From Nostoc sp. NIES-4103 (GTDB lineage Bacteria; Cyanobacteriota; Cyanobacteriia; Cyanobacteriales; Nostocaceae): a stretch of 64,000 nt of DNA. The stretch is from NCBI RefSeq assembly GCF_002368335.1, contig NZ_AP018288.1, forward strand, positions 3,739,044-3,803,043, written 5' to 3'. This document shows positions 10,743 to 19,408 of this stretch, one piece after another. Positions within the stretch are counted from its first letter, which is position 1; each line of letters starts with the position of its first letter. Below the pieces are notes generated by a model, which was not told the origin of the DNA, made no database searches, and worked only from the letters and a program-made list of their open reading frames with translations. The translations under genes and the position numbers were made by a program.

Positions 10743-10962
10743 TAAATTAGGGCTAAGCCCTAATTTAATGGGGGCCCCGAGTTCCCTTCAAGGGAAGGGG
10801 GAGCAATTAAAGCCTCTCTCCTTGTAGGGGAGCCAGTTGCGTGGGCGGGTTTCCCGACTTGAGGAGGCAGTGCGTTGGGCGGCTTTGCCGACTTGAAGCA
10901 ACTGCCGTCAAACTGGTGTGAGAGGTTTGGAGAGGGGTTTTCTAGATCCCGTGAAAAGTCAG
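10671..10962. repeat. Repeat cluster bounded by 13-bp inverted repeats, replacing missing NRPS domains
   Basis: CTGACTTTTCACG at 10671-10683 is exactly inverted at 10950-10962. Between them lie a 15-bp-arm palindrome (10740-10770, CATTAAATTAGGGCT arms, 1-nt loop), blocks similar to the CCTCTCC...GGAGAGG repeats seen elsewhere, and a TGCGTTGGGCGG...CCGACTTGAAGCAA hairpin (about 10870-10910) shared with 23100-23145. The cluster sits where the end of the PKS protein meets the beheaded A domain. Confidence 0.75.
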
Positions 10963-13132
10963 ATGTATGAACACCGTTGTCAGGACTGACTGTTGTTTGA
11001 TTCCAAGACTGAGGTAGTGATTTTTCTGCAACTAAATTACTTTCTCGTAAGGCTTGTAACTGCTGAGACATGACCTCAAGTTGCTGGGCTATGATTCTCT
11101 CTAGCGCCGTCTCTGGAGTCGCTATCCCACCCTGTAAAACTGTATTTCCTACTTTATTGGTAGATAGAGAGATATCTGCATTTTGAGATGATTCACTAGC
11201 TCCAACTTGTAGTTCTGGATAAACTTTTTGTCTCCACTCTGGGGTTAAGTTTCGATCTATGTAGTTAGCTAAATCATCAATGGTTGATAATTCTTCAAAG
11301 AATTGGCGAATTGTGATTTTGATGCCAAAAGAGTTTTCAATTGCCTGAACAGCTTCTAGGAGTACGAGCGAATCAGCCCCCATTTCCAAAAAAGGTGTAT
11401 GGACGTTAATTTTATCTGCGTCAGTTTGCAGTAAACGTGCGACAATTTCACACAATTTGGATTTACTTTGACCTTTTTGGGCGATTTGCTCTGTGATATT
11501 CACTTGTTGTTGTCTGTCTGATTTGTAAATTTCTGATGCTTTGTTTTGCTCAAGCCAATAGCGTTGACGCTCAAAGGGATAAGTAGGTAAAGGCACTCGA
11601 CAACGTTGATAGTCTTGGTCAAATCCTGCCCAGTCCACATCTACACCTTTCGTCTCTAGAACAGCCAAAGTGTTTAATATTACTTGCCAATCATCTTGTC
11701 CTTGCTTTAAAGAAGGCAACCAAGAAGCCGTCGCTTGTGGTAGACGCCGCTTGCCCATGCCTAGTAGTGTGGTGCTAGGGCCAAGTTCTAGAAATACTTC
11801 ACAATCCTGCGTTTCCAGAGTGTTCATCCCCGCCGCAAATTGCACTGTTTCCCGAAGGTGGCAACGCCAATAGTTCGCATCAGGGATTTCTCCTGGCTTA
11901 AGCATTTGACCAGTCAAGTTGGAAATGAGGGGAATGCTTGGGGCTTTAAACTGTACTTTAGCCGCTTGACGCTCAAACTCATCGAGAATGGGAGTCATCA
12001 ATGGTGAGTGGAAGGCGTGAGAAACTTGCAATGGCTGGACGCTAATTCCTTGGGATTGCAATTGAGCGATCGCATTTTCTACTGCCTCTCGCGTTCCTGA
12101 TATAACGATGTTCTCAAGACTGTTAACAGCAGCAATGGATACTACCGCCTCCTTTGTTAATGTTACTTGTGTCTGATAAGGATCAAAAACACCATATTCC
12201 TGCTGTTTTCTACCGTTCAATACTGGTGTCTTACATGAACTCAGCACAGATTTGACCCGCGCCTCAGAAGCAAACACCACTGCCATTTTTCCGTCGTGCG
12301 GTAAAGACTGCATTAACCGACTTCTTTCCACAACCAGCTTGATTGCATCTTCCAGGCTAAATACTCCAGCTACACAAGCGGCAACATATTCTCCCAAGCT
12401 GTGACCCATGACAACATCTGGTACAACTCCCCAGGAAAACCACAACTCGGCTAGAGCATATTCCAAGGCAAATAGAGCAGGCTGGGTATATGCAGTCTCG
12501 TGCAACAACTCTGTGTTATCTGATGCAGAATAGAGTAACGATAGCAAAGGCTGGTCTAAATAGGAGCGTAGCAGTTGGTCGCATCGCTCCAGAGCTTGAC
12601 GAAAAGAGGGTTGAGTTTCGTAGAGCCTGCGCCCCATACCTACATACTGAGAACCCTGACCGGTGAATAGAAATGCTATTTTGGGACGATTCCTGGTCTG
12701 TACTTGTCCACTTATCAATCTAGATGTTTGCTTTGCAGTAGCGAAAGCATCTAATACTGCTTGTAACTGTTGAGTCGATTCGGTGATGATCGCCAGACGG
12801 TGGTCAAAATGTGATCGCCCAGTATTCGCCGTGAAACAAACATCGGCGATCCCTACATGAGGATTAGCCTCTAAGAATTTCTGATAACGGTTTACCAGCG
12901 ATCGCAAGGCATCCTCACTTTTTGCTGATAAAGTCAATAAGTGCAGAGGACGCTCGATATCGTTAGTTGTTCTTGTCACTACAGGCGGCTCTTCCAATAT
13001 CACATGAGCATTCGTTCCACCAAAGCCAAAGGAACTAACCCCAGCAAAGCGACGCTTTGCACCAACTGACCAAGGTTGTCGCTCTTTGGGAATTAAAAAT
13101 GAAGTATCTTCTAAGGAAATATACGGATTCAA
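10760..13132 (-). pseudogene. Type I PKS fragment: KS C-terminus, AT, ACP
   Basis: The fragment opens with the end of a ketosynthase (FGFGGTNAHVILEEPP), continued from the fragment upstream across a TAG codon. The acyltransferase follows (GQGSQYVGMG, then GHSLGEYVAA, then HAFHSPLM). GHSLG with HAFH is the signature usually linked to malonyl-CoA. Next come a post-AT linker ending PTYPFERQRYWLE and an ACP (FLEMGADSLVLLEA). After the ACP is a linker (ALERIIAQQLEVMSQQLQAL) of the type that precedes an aminotransferase in cyanobacterial lipopeptide and microcystin synthetases, but no aminotransferase follows; the ORF runs into repeat sequence and stops. It cannot be translated as part of a complete synthase because of the upstream lesions. 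Confidence 0.88.
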
Positions 13133-13168
13133 CTGGTTAAGGTGCAGTTGGGGTGGAATTTCTCCGTG

Positions 13169-13563
13169 CTATAGAGACAGCACTACCTTAATCAAGCTAG
13201 CGATACCAGCAGCAGCTTCCAAATGACCAATATTGCTTTTCACCGAACCAAGAACACAAGGTTGTTCTGGGGAACGGTCAGACATCAGAACTGCTTTTAA
13301 AGACTCTACTTCGATAGGATCTCCCAAGGATGTGCCTGTACCGTGGGCTTCTACATAACTAATTTGAGATGGTGTCACCCCAGCATTTTCTAGGGCTTGA
13401 CGAATAACCATCTGTTGGGAAGGCCCATTGGGCGCTGTTAGCCCATTACTACGTCCATCTTGGTTGATTGCCGAGCCTCTGATGACTGCCAGGATATTGT
13501 CTCCATCTTGGATAGCATCACAGAGACGCTTCAGAAGTACTACACCGCAGCCTTCCCCGCGTA
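13169..13563 (-). pseudogene. PKS ketosynthase, middle segment
   Basis: Reading from the inner edge of the inserted element, the frame encodes GYVRGEGCGVVLLKRL, AINQDGRSNGLTAPNGPSQQ, the catalytic His motif VEAHGTGTSLGDP and NIGHLEAAAG. All are standard ketosynthase motifs, and the frame stays open to a TAG at 13169-13171. Beyond the TAG the same frame continues with the expected HGEIPPQLHLNQLNP, so this is one ketosynthase interrupted by a nonsense codon. The segment is joined to its N-terminal half across the element at 13573-13777. Confidence 0.9.
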
Positions 13564-13572
13564 CATAACCAT

Positions 13573-13777
13573 GGGAGCAACGCGATTTTCTGAAATCGTC
13601 GTGAAACGAGCGCTCTTAAGCGGGGGAAGCTGGGGGAGCTGGGGGAGAAAAAAGAAAAAATCGTACTTTTTGCTACTAAAACTATACTAAATCCACTTAA
13701 TTTCTTCTCTTCCCCAGCCTCCCCAGCCTCCCCAGCCCCCCCAGCTCTGCCACCTCACTTTCCGAAGCGTTGCTCCC
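13573..13777. mobile_element. 205-bp MITE-like element, copy A, inserted in ketosynthase gene
   Basis: The termini are inverted: GGGAGCAACGC at 13573 and GCGTTGCTCCC ending at 13777. Flanking 9-bp direct repeats CATAACCAT (13564-13572 and 13778-13786) are a target duplication. Removing the element and one repeat restores the ketosynthase reading ADGYVRGEGCG. Inside are GCTGGGG/CCCCAGC arms able to fold into a stem. There is no transposase gene, so mobilisation would be in trans. Copy C (54393-54597) has the same length and termini. Confidence 0.95.
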
Positions 13778-15225
13778 CATAACCATCGGCATTGGCATCG
13801 AAGGTCTTACAACGACCATCGCTAGCCATCATCCGCGCTTGAGAAAAGGTAATAGTTAGTTCTGGGGAGAGCATTAGATTCACCCCACCAGCTATAGCCA
13901 AGTTACACTCACCATTCTGCAAACTCTGGCAAGCCAAATGCACTGCCACTAGTGACGAGGAGCAGGCAGTATCCACTGCTAAACTCGGCCCTCGCAAATC
14001 CAACAGGTAAGACAGGCGGTTGGCGGCAATACTGAAGGCATTACCCGTAGCTGCATAAGCATCGATGCGATCGCAATCTGCATACTGGAACCGAGAATAG
14101 TCACTCGTACTAATGCCAATAAAAACTCCCGTTTGACTACCAGCTAGTTTGTCTGGAGCTTGTCCAGCACTCTCTAGTGCTTCCCAAGTCACCTCTAGCA
14201 GCAGCCGTTGCTGGGGGTCTATGCGCTCCGCCTCTCGTGGAGCAATTCCAAAGAAATGGGCATCGAATTGGTCTATTTGATCGAGGAATCCACCCCAACG
14301 GGTACTCATTTTTCCTGGAGTAGCTGGTTCTGAATTATAGAGGGCGTTGATATCCCAACGATCCGCAGGTACTTCACTGATAGCATCAACCCCGTCTCGT
14401 AACAACTGCCAGAAAGCTGTTGCATCTTTAGCTCCAGGAAAACGGCAACCTATACTAATGATGGCAATAGCAGAGTCAGAAACTTTAGCATCTTTCTCTT
14501 GTGTCTTTGTCTGCTGAAGAGTATTTACATTGAGAACAGTTGTTGGTATGGCCAGTTCCTCAACTAAATACCGGGCAAGGGCTTCAATGTTGGGGTAATC
14601 ATAGACTAAAGTTGGTGAAAGTCTGCATTCTAGCCAATCTCCTAACTCACTTGAGAGACTTATTGTTGCTACTGAATCTAGTCCATAGCGGCTGAAGGGT
14701 GCTTGAATATCAATTTTCTGGGGATTAACTTGAAGCTTTTGGGCAATCTTTGTGACTAACCAGGATTGGATTGCTTGAGCTTTATGAAACTCATTGTGGG
14801 AAATTTTTGGCTGAGAACCTTGAGTCTTATTTAAGCCTGATTGCTGTTGTAGATTCAGGGTGTTTGCTTCTGTAATTTTACTTTGACTATTCTTGTGCCA
14901 ATGCCCTACCACATCCAAGCTATCGCTTAAAAAACCAGCCCGACAAGCACTACGCTGAATTTTCCCACTAGAGGTTTTAGGAATGCTCCCAGGTTTGAGC
15001 AGCAATATGGTATGAACTTCTAACTCATGTTGCTCAATCACTGCTTGATAAATACTTTTGGCGATCGCATTTACATTTAACTTCCGAACAAAAGAGCGTT
15101 CTACTTCACAAGCCACCACCAGTTGTTCTCGTTTTTCCACATCTACAGAAAAGGCTGCACTGCAAGTTCGTCGTAAAGCTGGGTGACTCTGTTCTACTGT
15201 CAGTTCAATGTCTTGAGGAGAATGT
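13778..15225 (-). pseudogene. FAAL C-terminus, ACP and ketosynthase N-terminal half
   Basis: The frame is open from about 15225 (PQDIELTVEQ...), upstream of any start codon. It contains the last part of a fatty-acyl-AMP ligase (KTSSGKIQRSACR), an ACP (FSRYGLDSVATISL, about 14680) and a ketosynthase N-terminus (IAIISIGCRFPGA) with the catalytic Cys motif VDTACSSSLVAVHLA. It ends at FDANADGY where element A is inserted. The ORF carries on for a few residues into the element (GEQRFGK) and stops at 13755. The GTG at 15140 is only the first possible start in frame. Order and orientation show it was once one protein with the FAAL N-terminus upstream and the KS segments downstream. Confidence 0.9.
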
Positions 15226-15227
15226 CA

Positions 15228-15384
15228 CTAAGAAAAGCTGGGGTAGCTGGCGGAGAAAAGAGAAAAAATAGTCCTTTTTGCTACTTAAGATCTGAAAAAT
15301 ACACTTATTTTCTGCTTCTTCCCCAGCTTCCCCAGCCTCCCCAGCCCCCCCAGCTCTGCCATGTCACAAAATCGCATTGCTCCC
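15228..15384. mobile_element. MITE-like element copy B, one end lost, inserted in FAAL gene
   Basis: The right terminus CGCATTGCTCCC ends at 15384 and the internal CCCCAGC/GCTGGGG arms match copies A and C. The left terminus (about 40 bp) is missing and the FAAL codons that should follow are missing too. The flank on the intact side is TCCCAGGTC (15385-15393); no matching duplication remains on the other side, as expected after a deletion. Confidence 0.88.
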
Positions 15385-16743
15385 TCCCAGGTCTCCAGTG
15401 CGAAGAAAAGGCCCTTCTTTAGTGTTAGCTATATATGCACGGAATGTACTCTCACTCTCCTCTGGTCTATTCCAATAACCATGAGCAACACTCGAACTGG
15501 AAACCCAAATCTCTCCTACTTGATTAGGTTGACATTTAGTTAAAGAAGCAGGATCTACAATAGCTATTTTTGTATCAAGTAAAATACGACCACATTCGAC
15601 TAGTGTGCGTGTATCTGAATCATTTTTAGAGCTTTCGATTAAGTGGTGTTTTTCTAGGGCAGATGCGTCGAAAGTACAAAAATCTGGTTTTTCTCCTTTG
15701 AGTACGCCGGAAACCTTGAGTGTGGCTTCAGCTAACCCATAGCCTGGGCATAAGGTACTCAAACGAAAACCGTAAGGTTGAAAGGCTTGTGCAAAGTTCT
15801 GTAGACTTTCTGGACGAATTGGTTCCGCGCCATTTATAGCTACACACCAATTACTTAAATCTAAATCTTTGCACTCTTCGACAGGAATCTTATGAGTACA
15901 TAGTTCGTAAGCAAAATTTGGTGCGCCACTGTGCGTAGCTTGAGGGCGCGAAATCGCCTGGAGCCATCGAATAGGCTTTTGGATAAAAGATGTAGGAGCC
16001 ATTAAGATACATGGAAACCCTTGATATAGGGGTTGAATAATGCCGTAAACCAACCCGAAATCATGAAAGTGAGGCAGCCACGATACCAGCACAGTATCTG
16101 CCCCAGTTTCCCATGTTAAGGCGATGTCTGCTGAATTACTGATAACGTTTTTATGACTGATCATTACTCCTTTTGGTGTGGAAGTAGAGCCAGATGTGTA
16201 CTGCAAATATGCCAATGTATCACTATTTATCTTTGGCTCTTCCCATATCTCTGCTAAACCGTTAACAATAGTGTCAGTGTTCAGCAAGCATAAATTAGTT
16301 AATTCCGAAGAATCAGCAAACTGTTGTTTGACATTGGATAAGGTTTGCGTAGTTGTCAGTATTACTTTTGCTTGACAATCGGACGCGATCGCTTGAATAC
16401 GATTCATTGAGCGGTTATTGTTGCGGGGTGGATAAGCAGGAACTGCTACAACTCCCGCGTATAAACATCCTAAAAACGCAGCTATAAACTGCAACCCTGG
16501 GGAATAGAGTAATAATGCTCTCTCACCTGCTCTGACATGGCTTTGTAGCAGTGCTGCGATCGCTCTTGCTTGTAAATCTAATTCAGAGTAAGTTATGTTA
16601 TCTTCTTCTATTTCTCCATCAAGCAAAAAAGTAAAAGTTTTTTGGTCAGGTTGGTTTAGCGCTCTATGACGTAAAACTTCTATTAAAGTTTCAAAAATAA
16701 TTTTGGATGAGGGTTCACAATTAGATTTTTGAATTGCATTCAT
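15385..16743 (-). pseudogene. Fatty-acyl-AMP ligase (FAAL), N-terminal part, disrupted
   Basis: About 450 residues of a FAAL/acyl-CoA-synthetase-like adenylating enzyme are present: YLQYTSGSTSTPKGVMISHKN, WLPHFHDFGLVYGI, NGAEPIRPESL, CPGYGLAEATLKVSG and FLRTGDLG. FAALs activate fatty acids as acyl-AMP and pass them to an ACP to start lipopeptide synthesis. Immediately after TGDLG the frame enters element copy B and ends after six foreign residues (stop at 15364). The next 25 or so residues, including the hinge and A8 equivalent, are absent; the rest resumes at 15225. The ATG at 16743 follows an AT-rich leader. The protein is certainly inactive as encoded. Confidence 0.9.
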
Positions 16744-17641
16744 CAGACTATCTCCAATATTTGCAATTTTGTCACTTCTTATTTGTTGAAAATGTTTTAT
16801 TTTTTAGGAATTATATTAAATATTTTTTAATGGCAAAAAATATTTAATTGGAAATTAATAATGAAAATTTACTCAAGAGATATTTTCACAATTTATAAAA
16901 AATTTAAATTGAAAATTAATATGTAAAATTTAATTTTATACAGTATTAACCATAATGTAAACTTTGCACATACATGACTCAAACCTTATAGATAAAATCT
17001 ATGATATATATCTACTTTTTATATAAGATTAAAATTTTAACAAGAGAGAATTCAGGAGTCAGGAGCCAGAATAAGAAATTGAATTCTGTGCGAAGCCGCG
17101 GATGAATAAACGGGTTTAAGTCCCCCACCAAATTGAAAATTTGGTGGTCTTCAATTAGTGGGGGATTCTGACCCGCCACTAATTGATTCTGACTCCTGAC
17201 TTATGACTTCTGACTCCTTTTTCAATTGCTTTACTTGTATTAATAATTCTTCGTTATACGTTTGATTATTAGCTGTTATACTTAGATACCTTAAATACTC
17301 TTTCATTCTTTTTTGCTCTCTATACCTTTGAAAAGCTTTATATTTCTTATTTTCTTAAACTTTGCTTTGTAGATAGTAAGGTTTTAAATTTAACTCAGCG
17401 TCTATCTTAAGTATTACATTTAAAAAATTAAAATTATTACATTTGCATGATTCAACTCAAATAACAGCATAGTAACCCTCTTATGTCACCCTTAAAAGTA
17501 AGCAAATAGTAATTAAATGAAATTATCCAGAAATATAAGTAAGTAGGCACGGAAAAACCCAACTATGTGAAGATAAGTAAATACGGAGAATGCAGAAATG
17601 TTGAATGTTAAGAAAAATTAGAAAGTGAACGCAGTGTTAAA
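16744..17641. other. AT-rich intergenic region with one inverted-repeat element
   Basis: Very AT-rich sequence upstream of the FAAL remnant with no supported gene. Bases 17048-17219 hold a repeat beginning GAATTCAGGAGTCAG and ending in CTGACTCCTGAC-like sequence. Its 72-bp end (17048-17119) is found inverted at 31000-31071. The rest may contain the promoter of the former FAAL operon, but I see no convincing element. Confidence 0.7.
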
Positions 17642-17818
17642 TTGAGTCCCGACAGATTAAGACAGGTACTCAAAAAAGGGGGTCATTTGGAACAGCATCA
17701 ACGCAATTTTGAGCAACACCAGCGTCACTTTGAAGAACACCAGCGCACGACTAACGTGGCGTTACAAAGTATAGAAGCGATATTGTTACAATTAACTAGA
17801 ATTAATCCACAAAATTAG
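17642..17818 (+). CDS. Possible small Gln/His-rich protein (58 aa)
   Basis: The open frame from TTG at 17642 to TAG at 17818 encodes LSPDRLRQVLKKGGHLEQ followed by three near-repeats of the type FEQHQRHFEEHQR and a leucine-rich end. The regular pattern suggests a short amphipathic helix or coiled coil. The frame is open further upstream to a TAA, but there is no ATG or GTG and no clear ribosome-binding site, so this may be the tail of a decayed longer gene. No family recognised. Confidence 0.35.
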   Translation: MSPDRLRQVLKKGGHLEQHQRNFEQHQRHFEEHQRTTNVALQSIEAILLQLTRINPQN

Positions 17819-17920
17819 AACTATACAACTGAGTTTCTATTTGTAATTTTGGGTGCATTGCGCTTTGTCAGGCCTTTAAGATTAAGGTCTTCATTTTTCG
17901 AGTACCCTAAAGCATAGAGT

Positions 17921-18196
17921 TTATGAGAGATCGCTTGCTTGAGTACGACAATACCCTCTTTTCTTTAGCCGGAAAGCTATTTGTTCAAGCGTATACGCCT
18001 CTGCCATCTCATAGAGAGTATTTATCTCATCTTCATGCCATTTAGCACTCATTGTTTTACAAGCTGCTTCTAGTTCAATCTCTAGCCGTTCGTTACGCTC
18101 TCTTGCGGTTTCGGGTAATGTTGCTTTAACCTCTGCAACTCTTGTAGCAAACCAGTTGCGCTCGAATGGCAACCGTCCGCCATCAACTAATTGCAC
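17921..18196 (-). CDS. Hypothetical protein, N-terminus uncertain (91 aa or longer)
   Basis: The GTG at 18196 gives 91 residues (VDGGRLPFERNWFATRVAEV, ..., EAYTLEQIAFRLKKRGY). The same frame stays open upstream to about 18385 and reads ARRPHHNYLKAQ, then a Pro/Ala stretch and DPITERDRRIIATIINSTP, so the coding region was probably longer and has lost its start. The C-terminal LEQIAFRLKKRGYCRTQ looks like a helix-turn-helix-type segment. It overlaps the short Uma2 fragment at 18337-18453 in another frame, which points to a recombination junction. No family assigned. Confidence 0.45.
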   Translation of the reverse strand: MQLVDGGRLPFERNWFATRVAEVKATLPETARERNERLEIELEAACKTMSAKWHEDEINTLYEMAEAYTLEQIAFRLKKRGYCRTQASDLS

Positions 18197-18336
18197 CCAT
18201 ACTGTAATACCGCCTTCTATCCAGATGGTTTTGATTTCTTCGGGGGTGCTATTGATGATGGTTGCAATGATTCTGCGATCGCGCTCGGTGATGGGATCTC
18301 TGGCTGGGGCTGGGGCTACGGCTTGCGCTTGGGCTT

Positions 18337-18453
18337 TTAGGTAGTTGTGATGAGGTCGCCGCGCAATAGTTCAATTGCCTGGTCGTCAAAGATGCCTGCT
18401 TCTATTGCTTTGTGATAGCGTTCAATTATCCATTTATAGGTAGTTACAGTCAT
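18337..18453 (-). pseudogene. Uma2-family protein, N-terminal stub (38 aa)
   Basis: The ATG at 18453 gives MTVTTYKWIIERYHKAIEAG, then FDDQAIELLRGDLI, and stops at 18337. The first 35 residues match the start of cyanobacterial Uma2 (DUF820, PD-(D/E)XK nuclease-like) proteins, which are usually about 190 aa. The rest of the domain is absent, so this is a truncated copy next to a full-length Uma2 gene. Confidence 0.6.
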
Positions 18454-18482
18454 AACTGTACAATTTTGGATTTTAGATTTTA

Positions 18483-18511
18483 ATTACGAATTACGAATTA
18501 CGAATTAGTAA
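18483..18511. repeat. ATTACGA heptamer array
   Basis: Three to four copies of the 7-bp unit ATTACGA directly behind the stop codon of the Uma2 gene. The same unit recurs at 19370-19406 and 32128-32160, each time at the 3' end of a gene. Confidence 0.9.
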
Positions 18512-19081
18512 TTATTTGGTCAAACTTAGCCAATTAAAAACTTGTTCTACTGTTAATTCCAAATCAATACCCTCAAGTATGGGTAATTTATCAGCACCTT
18601 CATATAATTCCACTCGCTGATTAGGAAATACCCCCAACACGCTTTCATCTTCTGGGTTAATTAACCAGCCTAATTCTGTTCCGTTGCGGGAACAATGCAA
18701 TAATTTAGTCAATACTTGTTTTAATTTTTGGTCTGGGGAAAGAATCTCAATCGCCCAATCTGGATGAATTTCAAAGCGATTGGCAATTCTGCCGGATGGA
18801 GTTTTAGGAATCCTATCCCAGCGAAACACAGCCACATCTGGGACGATAGAAGCACCGCCAAAAGTACAACGTAGTTCTGAAATAGCTATAGCAATTTTCT
18901 GATTTCTCGCTGTACCGTTAATAACTTCACATAAAGTTGTCTGAATTAGACCGTGTTCACCTTGAGGCATTGGTTTTTGAATGATTTCCCCGTTGATAAA
19001 ATCTGATGCTGGTTCAGTTTCCGGCAGTTTTAGGAACTCGTTTAAAGTCAGTTGGGGTTGACTAGCGATCGCCATAAGCAA
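18512..19081 (-). CDS. Uma2 family endonuclease-like protein
   Basis: The product is about 187 aa from the ATG at 19075 (a TTG two codons earlier is less likely). It shows the Uma2/DUF820 pattern: TLNEFLKLPETEPASDFING, VPDVAVFRWDRIP, HPDWAIEILSPDQ and LGWLINPEDESV. Uma2 proteins belong to the PD-(D/E)XK nuclease-like superfamily and are extremely numerous in cyanobacteria; their biological role is not established. The conserved Asp in VPDVAVF and the E-x-L-S-P-D segment are present, so the fold looks intact. The stop codon is followed at once by an ATTACGA array. Neighbours are fragments and a NACHT protein, an accessory setting. Confidence 0.85.
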   Translation of the reverse strand: MLMAIASQPQLTLNEFLKLPETEPASDFINGEIIQKPMPQGEHGLIQTTLCEVINGTARNQKIAIAISELRCTFGGASIVPDVAVFRWDRIPKTPSGRIANRFEIHPDWAIEILSPDQKLKQVLTKLLHCSRNGTELGWLINPEDESVLGVFPNQRVELYEGADKLPILEGIDLELTVEQVFNWLSLTK

Positions 19082-19408
19082 GATTAATAGAGGGGATGGT
19101 TTTATTATGTGCGATCGCTATGAAAACTCACGCACAGAAAAATCTCTCCCTCCCTACCTCCCTCTCCTAAAAGGCGAGGGAGGAGAAACGAAAAAATCAC
19201 GGTTTTACTCCCCTCTCCGCGTCGGAGAGGGGTTGGGGGAGAGGTCAAAACGACTCAGCTTGGTAGCTTGGTAGGGTGCGTTATGGACGATAGTCCATAA
19301 CGCACCGCCAGAGATTTGCGGTGCGTTGCGCTGCGCGACAACACACCCTACAAAACTTGCTTTCTTAATTACGAATTACGAATTACGAATTACGAATTAC
19401 GAATTACC
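19082..19408. repeat. Intergenic repeat cluster
   Basis: Contains a CCTCTCC...GGAGAGG inverted block (19145-19245), a palindromic GGTGCGTTATGGAC...GTCCATAACGCACC hairpin (about 19274-19306), and a heptamer array ATTACGA (19370-19406) that ends close to the stop codon of the NACHT gene. No gene seen. Confidence 0.8.

Noticed and set aside
15183..15543. Short + strand ORFs over MITE copy B
   Set aside because: They translate element DNA and the antisense strand of the FAAL gene.
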